The translations under genes and the position numbers were made by a program. Of a stretch of DNA of 32,879 nt, positions 14,824-23,790 are shown piece after piece. Under the pieces are notes generated by a model. It worked only from the letters and a program-made list of their open reading frames with translations, did no database searches and was not told where the DNA came from. Source of the DNA: Firmicutes bacterium AF25-13AC. GTDB lineage: Bacteria > Bacillota > Clostridia > Lachnospirales > Lachnospiraceae. The first letter of the stretch is position 1. The number at the start of each line of letters is the position of its first letter. Where the stretch lies: assembly GCA_003478935.1 (NCBI GenBank), contig QUFP01000041.1, positions 1-32,879 on the forward strand, read 5' to 3'.

Positions 14824-15963
14824 ATGAAAATACTTCTTTTATTAGCCGCAGCAGGTCTTTTATACATATTGCAGGATTTGATCTACAAAACTTTTTGGGA
14901 CAAAAATCTCTCTGTCTCAATCCACTTTCAAGACAAGGCGGTTCTAGAAGGCGAACAAGCCACACTGACAGAGGTTATTGAAAACAGAAAGCTTCTTCCG
15001 CTTGCCTACCTTAACGTTAAGTTTCAGGTCAGCCGCAATCTTGTATTTCAAAATATGGAAAATACAAGTGTTTCTGATTTCAACTATAAAAACGATGTTT
15101 TTTCTGTTTTGTTTCACCAGAGAATACGAAGAACGCTTGTCTTCTCCTGTCAAAAGCGCGGATACTATGAGATTACACAATCTGATATCATCTCATCCAA
15201 TCTACTTATGACAAGTGAATATATCAGCACATTGAATCAAAATACCTATTTATATGTTTATCCTAGATATCTAAATATTGATTGTCTTGACGTACCGTTT
15301 CGAAAAATGATAGGAACCATGACTAGCCGCCAATTTTTATATGAGGATCCTTTTGAGTTTCGCGGCATACGAGATTACACATCTACTGACCCGATGAATA
15401 GCGTAAACTGGACTGCCAGTGCACGAACTGGTGAGCTTATGGTTAATGTTCACGACTCTACATCTTCTCAGGAAGCCATTATTATTTTAAATCTGGAAAC
15501 AGAAACTGTATGGGTATACGAACAGCTTCACGAAATTGCAATCCGGCTTGCCGCATCAATCAGCTACTACTTCCTTAATACTGGTGTTCCCACCAGAATG
15601 ATATGCAACGGAAGTGACTGTATTACCGATCAGGTTGCTGTAATTCCTACAGGAAGCGGCCTTCGTCATGTGAATGCTATTGCTGAGGTTCTTGCAAGAA
15701 TCGATCTTACACGAACAGTTGTATCCTGTACAGACCAACTGCATGAACTCACAAATAAAATGGCAAACTCGACTTCTGCTCCGCTTTATATCATGATCTC
15801 TAACTCAATGAGCAATTCCCTGCAGGATGCATTTGAACAGCTGATCAAAACTGGCAGCAGTGCTATGTGGATTGCACCTCTCTACGAGGACATGGAGCTT
15901 CGCGTACGGAAAGTGCCAAATATGGAAATTATACGATGGGAGGTAAACAAATATGAGAATTAA
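14824..15963 (+). CDS. DUF58-domain membrane protein
   Basis: A 379-residue protein with one hydrophobic N-terminal segment (about 2-20). The DUF58 signature is 'DPFEFRGIRDYTSTDPMNSV' continuing 'NWTASARTGELMVNVHD' (about residues 176-213), followed by a VWA-like fold ('AIIILNLE'). DUF58 proteins are regular partners of MoxR ATPases and are thought to be assembled or remodelled by them. The ATG follows GAGG. Its last 11 bases overlap the start of the next gene, indicating translational coupling. The physiological role is unknown. Confidence 0.9.
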   Translation: MKILLLLAAAGLLYILQDLIYKTFWDKNLSVSIHFQDKAVLEGEQATLTEVIENRKLLPLAYLNVKFQVSRNLVFQNMENTSVSDFNYKNDVFSVLFHQRIRRTLVFSCQKRGYYEITQSDIISSNLLMTSEYISTLNQNTYLYVYPRYLNIDCLDVPFRKMIGTMTSRQFLYEDPFEFRGIRDYTSTDPMNSVNWTASARTGELMVNVHDSTSSQEAIIILNLETETVWVYEQLHEIAIRLAASISYYFLNTGVPTRMICNGSDCITDQVAVIPTGSGLRHVNAIAEVLARIDLTRTVVSCTDQLHELTNKMANSTSAPLYIMISNSMSNSLQDAFEQLIKTGSSAMWIAPLYEDMELRVRKVPNMEIIRWEVNKYEN

Positions 15964-17227
15964 GCTTCAGGCTCTGACAGAGCATATCCATGGATTTTTG
16001 TTAATTCTTGGAATTACTGCATTTCTCTCCTGTCTTATTTTTCCTTCTCATTATTTATTCTACTTTTTTCACAGTTTTCTTTTGCTGATTCCATTTGCAG
16101 TTACTGCTTATGGCCAGGAAAAAATCAAGCATTTTGTCAGCTATTTCATTATTGGTATTGCATGTGCCATTTTGCTGTTTTTTATTGGAAGCAACTTTTG
16201 GGAGAAGCTGTACTTTTTGATTCTTTCAGTAGCTATCATGCTAATCCGTATTCCTTCCCGTCTTCAAAAAACAGACGACTATGAAATTGTGGATGAAAAC
16301 GTAATTGAATCAGGTGGTCTTTTTGATTCGCCAAGTGCCGGCTTTTTAGGGTATTTTGTTCTTCTCTTTTTTATCGCCTTGCTGCTAAAACGAAATGATC
16401 TTCAAACAATACTCTACTGGATTACATTTGCCTGGCTGACTGATTTTCTTGTATACACGAATCTAAAAAGCCTTAATCGCTATCTTTACAGCAGACGCAA
16501 TATAGCAAACCTTCCTGGCAAACAGATTATTTCTACGAACCGTGCACTCATGATTGCCTTTTCAATACTGGCTCTTGTGGTCATGCTTGTTGTTCCACTT
16601 CTTCCACTAGATCATATTGTTTATTCCATCGGCATCGCTATACGTGATTTTTTGCGATGGATTTTCTCCCATTTTTCCAGTGAAGAACAAACAGTCGTAG
16701 AAACAGCAGCTGAGTCACTTGCCACCTCTGGACAATCTGCTATGTTTGGCGATGTTAGACCTACACCTGCCTGGCTTAAAATGCTTTATGATATTTTATT
16801 TGCTGCCATTTTATTTGTTGTCAGTGCAGGTGCGCTTGTAGGAATTGGCTATACAATACTTATGCTTGTACATCGTTTCTACAAGCCATCTGCAGTAACT
16901 GGCGATATACAGGAATTTATTAATGAAGAAACAGAATCTACTTTTCTTCAGGATTCTGAAAAAAAAGAACGTGATTCTCTTTTTTCTATGCTGTTTAATC
17001 CGAATACCACGATTCGAAAAAAATTTAAAAAGCAGATTCAGCAGGGAAGCCATTTAAACAAAAAGGCTGGCAATTTCATTCCTGTATCACTGACTCCTCT
17101 GGAGCTTGAACAGTATGCAAAACTGCCAGATGATGAGCGCACACATCTTCTGCATGCCCTTTATGAAAAAGCGCGATATTCAAAAGACGGATGTACAAAA
17201 GATGACGTTGCATTGCTAAAGAAATAG
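15953..17227 (+). CDS. Multi-pass membrane protein with C-terminal DUF4129-like domain
   Basis: A 424-residue protein with about eight hydrophobic segments in two groups (residues 15-105 and 125-225) and one more near 275-305. A cytoplasmic C-terminal tail ends 'TPLELEQYAKLPDDERTHLL' followed by 'LYEKARYSKDGCTKDDV'. The '...LYEKARYS' ending is typical of DUF4129, the tail found in TgpA-like transglutaminase proteins of MoxR-DUF58 operons. No papain-like Cys-His-Asp transglutaminase domain is seen between the membrane parts, so this looks like the membrane scaffold without the enzyme. It overlaps the DUF58 gene and ends at a bidirectional terminator. Confidence 0.8.
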   Translation: MRIKLQALTEHIHGFLLILGITAFLSCLIFPSHYLFYFFHSFLLLIPFAVTAYGQEKIKHFVSYFIIGIACAILLFFIGSNFWEKLYFLILSVAIMLIRIPSRLQKTDDYEIVDENVIESGGLFDSPSAGFLGYFVLLFFIALLLKRNDLQTILYWITFAWLTDFLVYTNLKSLNRYLYSRRNIANLPGKQIISTNRALMIAFSILALVVMLVVPLLPLDHIVYSIGIAIRDFLRWIFSHFSSEEQTVVETAAESLATSGQSAMFGDVRPTPAWLKMLYDILFAAILFVVSAGALVGIGYTILMLVHRFYKPSAVTGDIQEFINEETESTFLQDSEKKERDSLFSMLFNPNTTIRKKFKKQIQQGSHLNKKAGNFIPVSLTPLELEQYAKLPDDERTHLLHALYEKARYSKDGCTKDDVALLKK

Positions 17228-17251
17228 TATTCAACAACTTTCATAAAAAAA

Positions 17252-17284
17252 AGACTGTACAGATTATTTTCTTCTGTACAGTCT
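17252..17284. terminator. Bidirectional terminator between convergent genes
   Basis: Perfect 11-base arms AGACTGTACAG and CTGTACAGTCT enclose an 11-base loop. A run of eight A precedes and TCTTTTT follows. It serves the DUF4129 gene (plus) and the DUF5722 gene (minus). Confidence 0.92.
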
Positions 17285-17330
17285 CTTTTTCAATGTCTAC
17301 ATCAATATTTTTTCGTATTATTCTATCATC

Positions 17331-20300
17331 TTATTTAGGCCAGGCAACTCCATCTTTGACAATATATGTCTTTCCTTGACTCGTGCATTCACCATTATAA
17401 CTCCAATCCAGTTTACCATCTTTGACATAATACCAACTTCCATTATGCAGACATAATCCGGTATAATTCCAATCGAGCACACCCTTCTTTACATAATACC
17501 ACGCTCCATCATACAAATATAAATCAGTATAATTCCAGTCAATCACTCCATTTTTCACATAGAACCATGCACCTCTATAATAAAATAAACTTGTGTAATT
17601 TAACGCAACTGTTCCATTTTGATAATATTTCCAAATACCATCCTGAAGCAAAAGCCCCGTATAACCTCTATTCGATGCTGCATCAATAATAACATCAGTT
17701 CCTTCCAGTGCAAAATCTCCATCCGCATCATATACATAAACATGTGTAATATAGGTTCCATATTCATTTTTATGATCTGACGTACGGATATAACATGTTG
17801 CAGTATTCTGTGAAACGCTTGCCTGATGCCAAACTAAATCATCCTGACCATTTGCCTCTGTCCATGTCGGCAACAGCACTTTCGATATTCCTCTTGAAGC
17901 CTCAATCTGAGCTGTTACACGATATCCAGTACTGCTCACTTCTGATACTGTAATCTTAACAATTTTTGGCATTTTAGAAGGTGTATTCGTAATAACACGA
18001 TACATACTAAACTGTCCTGCATAATCCCATATGTATACATCATTAATATATGGGCCTCCCTTTTTATCTTTCGCTGGAAGGTCAATATATCCTGACATTG
18101 TGGATGAATTATAATTTATATCTCTCCAAACAAGATCATCCTGACCATTTTCTGCTGTCCATGTTGCAACACGAATCGCATTTACGCCAAAAAATGTACT
18201 GTACTGGAACGAAATTCGATAATTATCGGCACTTGTCTGTGTACATGAAGCTGTAATTTTTGGCTTTCCACTCACTCTCTCCAAATCCTCTGGAATTTGA
18301 ACATCAAGTGTTCTCGTTACGCAATTTCCTGCTTTATCATACAAATAAATAACAGAATGATACGTTCCACTTTTATTTTGATGAGCAGAAGTCATTACAT
18401 ATGACATTACACTTGACCCATTGACCGTCATATTCGTTGTCACAGCAGCGCCTAAACCAAGTTTGTCTGTCCATGTTTTCATCTCTGCCTTTGACACACC
18501 AAGCGGACAATCAAAATTTGCATTCACCTGATATCCCAAAGCGCTAACTTCCGTTACAGATGCTGATGTAATCTTAGGAACTGGCGTAGGAACAGATGCT
18601 GTTAATGCATACAGCTTTTTTGTTCCCCTATTATCAGTAACATACGCATGACAATTATATTCACCTCTATAATTTCCATGGTTTGAAATATTTACGCGAA
18701 CACTTGCCCGTCCATTTACAAACTGAAGCGGATACCAGATAAGAGTCTTTGCCTGTCCTGCGGTACTGCTCCATACTGCCACAGAAGAATTTCCAGAAAG
18801 ACCATAATCACTGGCTGCTTCTACTGTAAGTGTAAATCCATTATAAGAAATATCTGTTGTATAAACATTGTAAATAACAAGTGCCTCTGCCGCACCCTTC
18901 ACAGTAACACTAACTAGCACTGGCTTTGAAGCTACATTGTCCGTATCATATGCCACAATTCGAACACCATATGCACCTGTTCTCCACCCAAACTCAGAAA
19001 TTGAGAAACTGCACTGAGAATATCCACCAGAAATGCTTCCCTGCTTTGTAACTGTTTTCTCTGTGCTGAATGCAATATTCCATGCACTATATTCTACTCT
19101 TGCAACCGGCTTTGTTCCGCTCACCTTGCAGTATGCTGTAAATGCATCTTGAGTTACTCCTGTGTATCCCGATTCTGTAATTGTAAGTGATGGTGCTGAT
19201 GTTGTACTTATAATACTGCTTTGGCATACATTCTGAATTGTAAAGCTTCCATTCTGCCATTTTTCAGTTCCATCCTGCTGCACCCAAATCTGAATCTTAG
19301 AAACATTGCTTTTTCCCTTCCAGTTTCCAAGATCAGCATATATCATCTGATTTACATTCTTTTTCAGTGCAAGCTCCGTTTCAAGCGTGTCCTGACCGCT
19401 TGTGAAACGCATGCGCACTCTCAAATTTTGATTATCTCCAGCCGTTCCTGAAATATTAAAACAAAAATAACGCTGTGAAGAAAAATCAACATTTCCTGCG
19501 CGTGCAATTCCTGCATATGTGAATGGACTGTTTGCTCCTGCATTTACGGAAATCTTCTGGCTGTCTGCACTGCAGGAAGTTAATCCATACTCACCATACC
19601 AGCCATTCATAAGAGTCGTTCCAACATTACATGACGCGGCATATCCGCCGGTACCTAAATCTGCACTCCTGTTTTTTGACGCCATTACAGAACCATATAC
19701 AGATGAAAATGACGGCAATCCAACAAGCGATGCAAGTGAATCTGTATACGCAAATGATTGATCTGTATCAATGTATTTCCACACAGTCCACGCAGGCTTC
19801 TTTGCAAATGTACACCATGCCTTATTTTCATCATTATACCAAAGGCCCTGATGTATTCCCGCATCTGCCTCCGGCTTCGCATCGACTTCTCTCATTGCAA
19901 TAAATGCATCAATATAAGGATTGGCTTCAGTCACATAATACGCGTAGGCAAGTGCTGCTGCCTGTTTCCACTCTACATTTCCCTGATTAAAAGAATGTGA
20001 TGTATATCCCTGCTCAGACAGTATCACATGTTTTACGGAACCATCTGGATTTCGCAGTCCATTTTTACACAGATATCCAGTTAAAACTGAAATATTCTCC
20101 ATTGAAATAAAAATTGCATTTTCATTAAAGGTTGCATTATCATTCCACCACTCTGCCTCCGTAAGCGGATTTCCATAGGGATGGAAGGCTACTCCCCACT
20201 CAATATCTCCCTCTGCCTTCATATAGGTGTTTACATAGTCAATTAGCTCTTTTCCATCATAACGTGTTCCTCCAGACACACCATGCCAATACATGTCTAA

Positions 20301-21788
20301 CGACATAAAAACTCGCGCATGTGCACAGCTGCTTTTCACTGCCTGGCTTGTAATTCTCATCATATTGGTATAAATGTATGCATAATCCGGCGCAGACTGG
20401 TGACCTGTGTAATTCCACGAAGTATCTGCATTAACTTCATTTCCAACTGTCCAGCTTGCAATATGTCCATATGCATGATCACTTCTGCCATATCGTTCAC
20501 CAAGAAAATGAATTGCTGCTGAAATACATTCAATTCCTTCCTTTGAGACAACGTTCCATCCATGATATGCACCAATTGATGCATTTGCACCAGGATAGCC
20601 AAAGCTATGTGGATTTTGATCTGGCTGCCATAATAAAATCGCATTCACAATAATATTATTTCGGTCGTACATAAGAAGTGTTTGATCTAACTTAGCAATA
20701 CAATTTGACGAATACTGATATGTTTTCCCATTATATGTATAGGAATATCCGCTGCCATTAATTAGCTCATTCATTATAATATTTACATTTGTATAACTAA
20801 GGCCTAATTCTTCAATATCTGTTCCAAAAGCAATATCTGTGAGAAGCCCTTTTTTGCTTCTTGCCTTCGGATATGATGACTGATTTTCTGCCAATGCTTC
20901 TGGATTTGTAATAAAGCATCCATCACTCAATGCCTGATACGTACCATCCCTAAATTTCATTCCAACAAAAAATTTAGAATACAACTTTGACTGTGCTGTA
21001 TTATTATTCAGCGGAACAGAAAATTCAAACGTATCTTCTTTTTTCACATCTGCAATCGGACTTCCTGTAATATCTTTTTGATACATCGGCTCCTCAAACA
21101 GATACAATTTCTCATCTGCTGTCTTAAACTTATGGTTAAGCTTTCCCTTGACAATGACTTGACTTCCCTCTATCCGACATGATAAAATTTGAATAATCTG
21201 AGTCACATCTCCAAGATCTAAAAAGTCAATTCCATATTCAAACTCGGTAGTTTCCTCTTCTATTTCCTCAGTTGACTCCTCTTCTGTCATTTCTTCCGAT
21301 GATACTTCCTCAGAAGATTCTTCTGCAAATATATTTTCTCCAGATGATTCCTCAGGAGATTCTTCTACTGTCGTTTCAATAGCTGTTTCAGTTATTGTTT
21401 CACTTACATCTTCTCCCACTGTTGTTTCTTCATGTTCAGAAGCTGTTTCTATCGTTGACTCAGTCTCTAACGACGTACTTTCCGGTTGTGTACTCTCTGG
21501 CTGTATACTTTCCGGTTGTGTACTCTCTGACTGTGTACTCTCTGGCTGTATGCTTTCCGACTGTGGACTTTCTGTTATTGCTGCTGAAGTTTCTAGCTGT
21601 GGACTAGTCTCAGTCTGCACTTCGATTTTCTCTTGCGTCTGATTCTCTTCCTGATACAAGCTAATGTCGGTTTTGCTCATTTCTTCTGCTGCCGGTATTG
21701 TTTTTACTCCAGCAAAGCTTCCCACTACAGAAAGTGAAACAGCCATAAGAAGTGCGCTTATTCTTGTTTTTAACTGCTGCCTTCTCAT
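17331..21788 (-). CDS. Large secreted DUF5722 (glycoside-hydrolase-like) protein with GBS-Bsp-like and wall-binding-type repeats
   Basis: A 1485-residue secreted protein. The order is: a signal peptide (about 1-34); a Ser/Thr/Glu/Pro-rich low-complexity linker (about 40-182); a beta domain (about 185-300); and a TIM-barrel DUF5722 domain (about 310-690). That domain has 'SWTVGNEVNAD' (Asn450-Glu451) and 'VILSEQGYTS' (Glu592), the spacing and context of the acid/base and nucleophile of clan A glycosidases. Then come a beta-sandwich (about 715-860) and five Ig-like repeats (about 870-1370), two with the GBS-Bsp signature 'NGQDDLVW'. Four to five ~20-residue aromatic repeats end it ('GSWYYVKDGKLDW', 'GAWYYVKKGVLDW'), as in wall- or choline-binding tails. 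No LPXTG is present. GGGAGG precedes the ATG. The glycan substrate is unknown. Confidence 0.85.
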   Translation of the reverse strand: MRRQQLKTRISALLMAVSLSVVGSFAGVKTIPAAEEMSKTDISLYQEENQTQEKIEVQTETSPQLETSAAITESPQSESIQPESTQSESTQPESIQPESTQPESTSLETESTIETASEHEETTVGEDVSETITETAIETTVEESPEESSGENIFAEESSEEVSSEEMTEEESTEEIEEETTEFEYGIDFLDLGDVTQIIQILSCRIEGSQVIVKGKLNHKFKTADEKLYLFEEPMYQKDITGSPIADVKKEDTFEFSVPLNNNTAQSKLYSKFFVGMKFRDGTYQALSDGCFITNPEALAENQSSYPKARSKKGLLTDIAFGTDIEELGLSYTNVNIIMNELINGSGYSYTYNGKTYQYSSNCIAKLDQTLLMYDRNNIIVNAILLWQPDQNPHSFGYPGANASIGAYHGWNVVSKEGIECISAAIHFLGERYGRSDHAYGHIASWTVGNEVNADTSWNYTGHQSAPDYAYIYTNMMRITSQAVKSSCAHARVFMSLDMYWHGVSGGTRYDGKELIDYVNTYMKAEGDIEWGVAFHPYGNPLTEAEWWNDNATFNENAIFISMENISVLTGYLCKNGLRNPDGSVKHVILSEQGYTSHSFNQGNVEWKQAAALAYAYYVTEANPYIDAFIAMREVDAKPEADAGIHQGLWYNDENKAWCTFAKKPAWTVWKYIDTDQSFAYTDSLASLVGLPSFSSVYGSVMASKNRSADLGTGGYAASCNVGTTLMNGWYGEYGLTSCSADSQKISVNAGANSPFTYAGIARAGNVDFSSQRYFCFNISGTAGDNQNLRVRMRFTSGQDTLETELALKKNVNQMIYADLGNWKGKSNVSKIQIWVQQDGTEKWQNGSFTIQNVCQSSIISTTSAPSLTITESGYTGVTQDAFTAYCKVSGTKPVARVEYSAWNIAFSTEKTVTKQGSISGGYSQCSFSISEFGWRTGAYGVRIVAYDTDNVASKPVLVSVTVKGAAEALVIYNVYTTDISYNGFTLTVEAASDYGLSGNSSVAVWSSTAGQAKTLIWYPLQFVNGRASVRVNISNHGNYRGEYNCHAYVTDNRGTKKLYALTASVPTPVPKITSASVTEVSALGYQVNANFDCPLGVSKAEMKTWTDKLGLGAAVTTNMTVNGSSVMSYVMTSAHQNKSGTYHSVIYLYDKAGNCVTRTLDVQIPEDLERVSGKPKITASCTQTSADNYRISFQYSTFFGVNAIRVATWTAENGQDDLVWRDINYNSSTMSGYIDLPAKDKKGGPYINDVYIWDYAGQFSMYRVITNTPSKMPKIVKITVSEVSSTGYRVTAQIEASRGISKVLLPTWTEANGQDDLVWHQASVSQNTATCYIRTSDHKNEYGTYITHVYVYDADGDFALEGTDVIIDAASNRGYTGLLLQDGIWKYYQNGTVALNYTSLFYYRGAWFYVKNGVIDWNYTDLYLYDGAWYYVKKGVLDWNYTGLCLHNGSWYYVKDGKLDWSYNGECTSQGKTYIVKDGVAWPK
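21477..21566 (-). repeat. 15-bp tandem repeat coding the QPES/TQSES linker
   Basis: Six imperfect copies of a 15-base unit (plus-strand form ACTCTCTGGCTGTAT and variants). They encode five-residue blocks of the type Pro/Ser-Glu-Ser-Ile/Thr-Gln in the stalk of the DUF5722 protein. Unit gain or loss keeps the frame and alters stalk length. Confidence 0.8.
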
Positions 21789-21815
21789 TTATTCCTCCCA
21801 TCTTTTAAAAGAATA

Positions 21816-21833
21816 GGCAGGTTACTACCTGCC
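21816..21833 (-). terminator. Hairpin between the heparinase-like gene and the DUF5722 gene
   Basis: Arms GGCAGGT and ACCTGCC with a TACT loop; on the minus strand TATTCTTTT follows. It most likely terminates the heparinase-like transcript. A TATAAT (21845-21840) stands just before it, so it may also be at the 5' end of the DUF5722 mRNA. Confidence 0.6.
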
Positions 21834-21839
21834 CATTCA

Positions 21840-21868
21840 ATTATACTAGTTTTATTCTGTTATGTGTA
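21840..21868 (-). promoter_or_regulatory. Candidate promoter of the DUF5722 gene
   Basis: Minus strand: TACACA, a 17-base spacer, consensus TATAAT (21845-21840). The -35 is weak and lies inside the end of the upstream gene. A transcript from here would begin at the GGCAGGT hairpin. Confidence 0.35.
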
Positions 21869-23594
21869 GACAAATTTTGCTGTCTGCAATACCAATTTTG
21901 CTGTTTTGAGGTTCATCACAGCAAACGTCCCAGCGAATGACATTAATATTCTCCAATATACCCTGATGATTTAAATGTTCTACTGTTTTGATTTTAAATT
22001 CACCCTTGCGTCCCTCTGCATGTAAAATAGCACAATGCTTTTCTCCATGAATTACAACACTATCATTTTCAACACTTACAGGCAGTCTGGTAATAAGATT
22101 TTCATGAACTTCAACACCTGGTCTGCACTGAATATAATCACATACAGTAAGTTTTCCCGTATTTTCATCTAGCCAAATCTCACGGTATACCTTCTGTGCT
22201 TCAATTCCATATGCTTTTCCAAATGAAATCAAAATATTGCGATCTTTCGTTAATTCAAATCTGTCGGCACAGTATTCCTTTCCTGCCTTTTGATCAACAT
22301 CTCCAATGATCGGAATATTGTGGCTCTCGCCTCTATTACAGAAAACCTCATAACGTTTTTCAGAAAAATAATCCTTTGTATATTCTCCAGCGCCTAAATC
22401 ATCCAAAAAGGCTTCTCCGTCTACCAGGTAATGAAAACTTCCAACATCATTATGATTATGTGGTTCACCATTATTTCCGCCCTTTGCAATAACAGCTGTT
22501 TGTTTTGCACCTCTTAAAATACACCACTGCGCATCCTGTAAAACACAAGCACCGCTTTGTTCTAACGGCTTTGGTTCTTCTGCCTTTTTATTCTGTACAT
22601 CGTCTAAATAGCGATGCGTCCAATACCAGCTCCAGTAAATGCCAACCCATCTCCAACAGCTGTCTCCATCCAACTTTTGTACATATGATGTATCTGGGAA
22701 ACGAATATCACTGTACTGATCTGCCAGACAACATGTAAGTCCCATCGGATATGTTCCTCTTGAATCACCATCTGAAAAGCTGACAGTACGACCACCGGCA
22801 AAATAACACTTCTGTTGAAAATGAGCTATCGCATTTACCTTTTCAGATGCCATCAGATCCTTTGATGGATCGTATTCTCTTTGTGCTAATGCAAATAATG
22901 TAAAATACGTAAAACCATATACCCAATAACCAAGCCCCTCCTGACATGCACCATCCATGCCAAAGCCTTCTAAATAATAATGTTCCAGTGCATAATTAAG
23001 TCGTTCTAACAGTTTTTTCTTATTTGTTCCTTCCTCCATAAGAAGAAGAGCTGCACTTCCCACATTACCACAACAAACAGCATTCCAGTTATTTGTTGTC
23101 TGTTCCCAGCTTGCATATGGCACTTTAGACTCTATAAATGGCTTAAGAATACGAGCCTTCACTTCGTTTTGTGCAAGAGTAATCACCTCTTCTGAAAGCT
23201 CATCCTTTAAAAGAGTTGTAAGATGTGCAAGTGCCTGACCTGTTTCACTTGCAAAAAGATCGATTACACCTCTCCAATTTGGATTTTCCTTTCTTCTCAC
23301 ATGTGCTGGAAGTGCCCAGCACTCTTCTGTGCATATTTCCCGTATTACTTCTTCTAACTTTTGAATATCTTCTCTTTCATGCCAGATCACACTCGCAAGA
23401 CCAAGCACTGATAAGAATTTTCTTCTTCCAAAGTAAACAGCCTCATATCGCATACGGTTTCCATTTGTTTCAAATTCGCTAAAAAGCTCCTCTGTTAGCT
23501 GTGGCATGCTTTCATTTCTTAACTGGTCTGCCAGTTTTCTAACTTCACTTTCATATAGTGCCACATATTCCTTTATCTGATTTTGCATCTCCAT
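21852..23594 (-). CDS. Heparinase II/III-like protein (predicted polysaccharide lyase family)
   Basis: A 580-residue protein. The first half is an all-alpha toroid-like domain ('NNWNAVCCGNVGSAALLLME', 'YALEHYYLEGFGMDGACQEG'). The second is the beta-rich Heparinase II/III domain with 'GGNNGEPHNHNDVGSFHYLV' (about residues 367-386), whose His-x-His-x-Asp pattern is the family hallmark, and 'RGESHNIPIIGD'. The family covers lyases for heparin, alginate and related uronic acid polymers, plus uncharacterised members. There is no signal peptide, so it should act in the cytoplasm on imported oligosaccharides. AAAGGAG precedes the ATG. A near-consensus promoter and a 16-base palindrome lie upstream. 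The substrate cannot be inferred; it neighbours, but is separate from, the lacto-N-biose operon. Confidence 0.8.
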   Translation of the reverse strand: MEMQNQIKEYVALYESEVRKLADQLRNESMPQLTEELFSEFETNGNRMRYEAVYFGRRKFLSVLGLASVIWHEREDIQKLEEVIREICTEECWALPAHVRRKENPNWRGVIDLFASETGQALAHLTTLLKDELSEEVITLAQNEVKARILKPFIESKVPYASWEQTTNNWNAVCCGNVGSAALLLMEEGTNKKKLLERLNYALEHYYLEGFGMDGACQEGLGYWVYGFTYFTLFALAQREYDPSKDLMASEKVNAIAHFQQKCYFAGGRTVSFSDGDSRGTYPMGLTCCLADQYSDIRFPDTSYVQKLDGDSCWRWVGIYWSWYWTHRYLDDVQNKKAEEPKPLEQSGACVLQDAQWCILRGAKQTAVIAKGGNNGEPHNHNDVGSFHYLVDGEAFLDDLGAGEYTKDYFSEKRYEVFCNRGESHNIPIIGDVDQKAGKEYCADRFELTKDRNILISFGKAYGIEAQKVYREIWLDENTGKLTVCDYIQCRPGVEVHENLITRLPVSVENDSVVIHGEKHCAILHAEGRKGEFKIKTVEHLNHQGILENINVIRWDVCCDEPQNSKIGIADSKICLHITE

Positions 23595-23689
23595 ATTAAT
23601 TTATCTCCTTTCATCCCTTTTGTTTGATGCATGTAACTTTTTCTGATTTTTTACAGATTTTCGCCATTTTTACCGAAATATCTATTGAC

Positions 23690-23718
23690 ATTATACCTCT
23701 TTTTCTCGAATCTGTATA
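23690..23718 (-). promoter_or_regulatory. Promoter of the heparinase-like gene
   Basis: Minus strand: TATACA (23718-23713), a 17-base spacer, TATAAT (23695-23690). The leader is about 90 bases. Confidence 0.55.
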
Positions 23719-23725
23719 GTATTTT

Positions 23726-23741
23726 TTTCACTGGAGTGAAA
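23726..23741. promoter_or_regulatory. 16-base palindrome upstream of the heparinase-like promoter (candidate operator)
   Basis: TTTCACTGGAGTGAAA has seven-base arms and sits 8 bases upstream of the -35. No T run follows it on the strand of the gene, so it is not a terminator. A second perfect palindrome, TGACGCGTCA (23769-23778), lies 28 bases further upstream, flanked by two GTAAC copies. Regulator binding is inference. Confidence 0.35.
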
Positions 23742-23790
23742 CCATTGCACCGAAGGACTTTTGTAACATGACGCGTCAACTGTAACGACT

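Noticed and set aside
19519..20653. Several 60-95-codon open frames on the plus strand opposite the DUF5722 gene
   Set aside because: They mirror the codon structure of the opposite strand, lack ribosome-binding sites and show no protein-like features.
23720..23745. The hairpin TTTCACTGGAGTGAAA as terminator of the protease gene
   Set aside because: On the protease strand the stem is followed by A residues, not T; the T run lies on the other side. It is listed as a possible operator instead.
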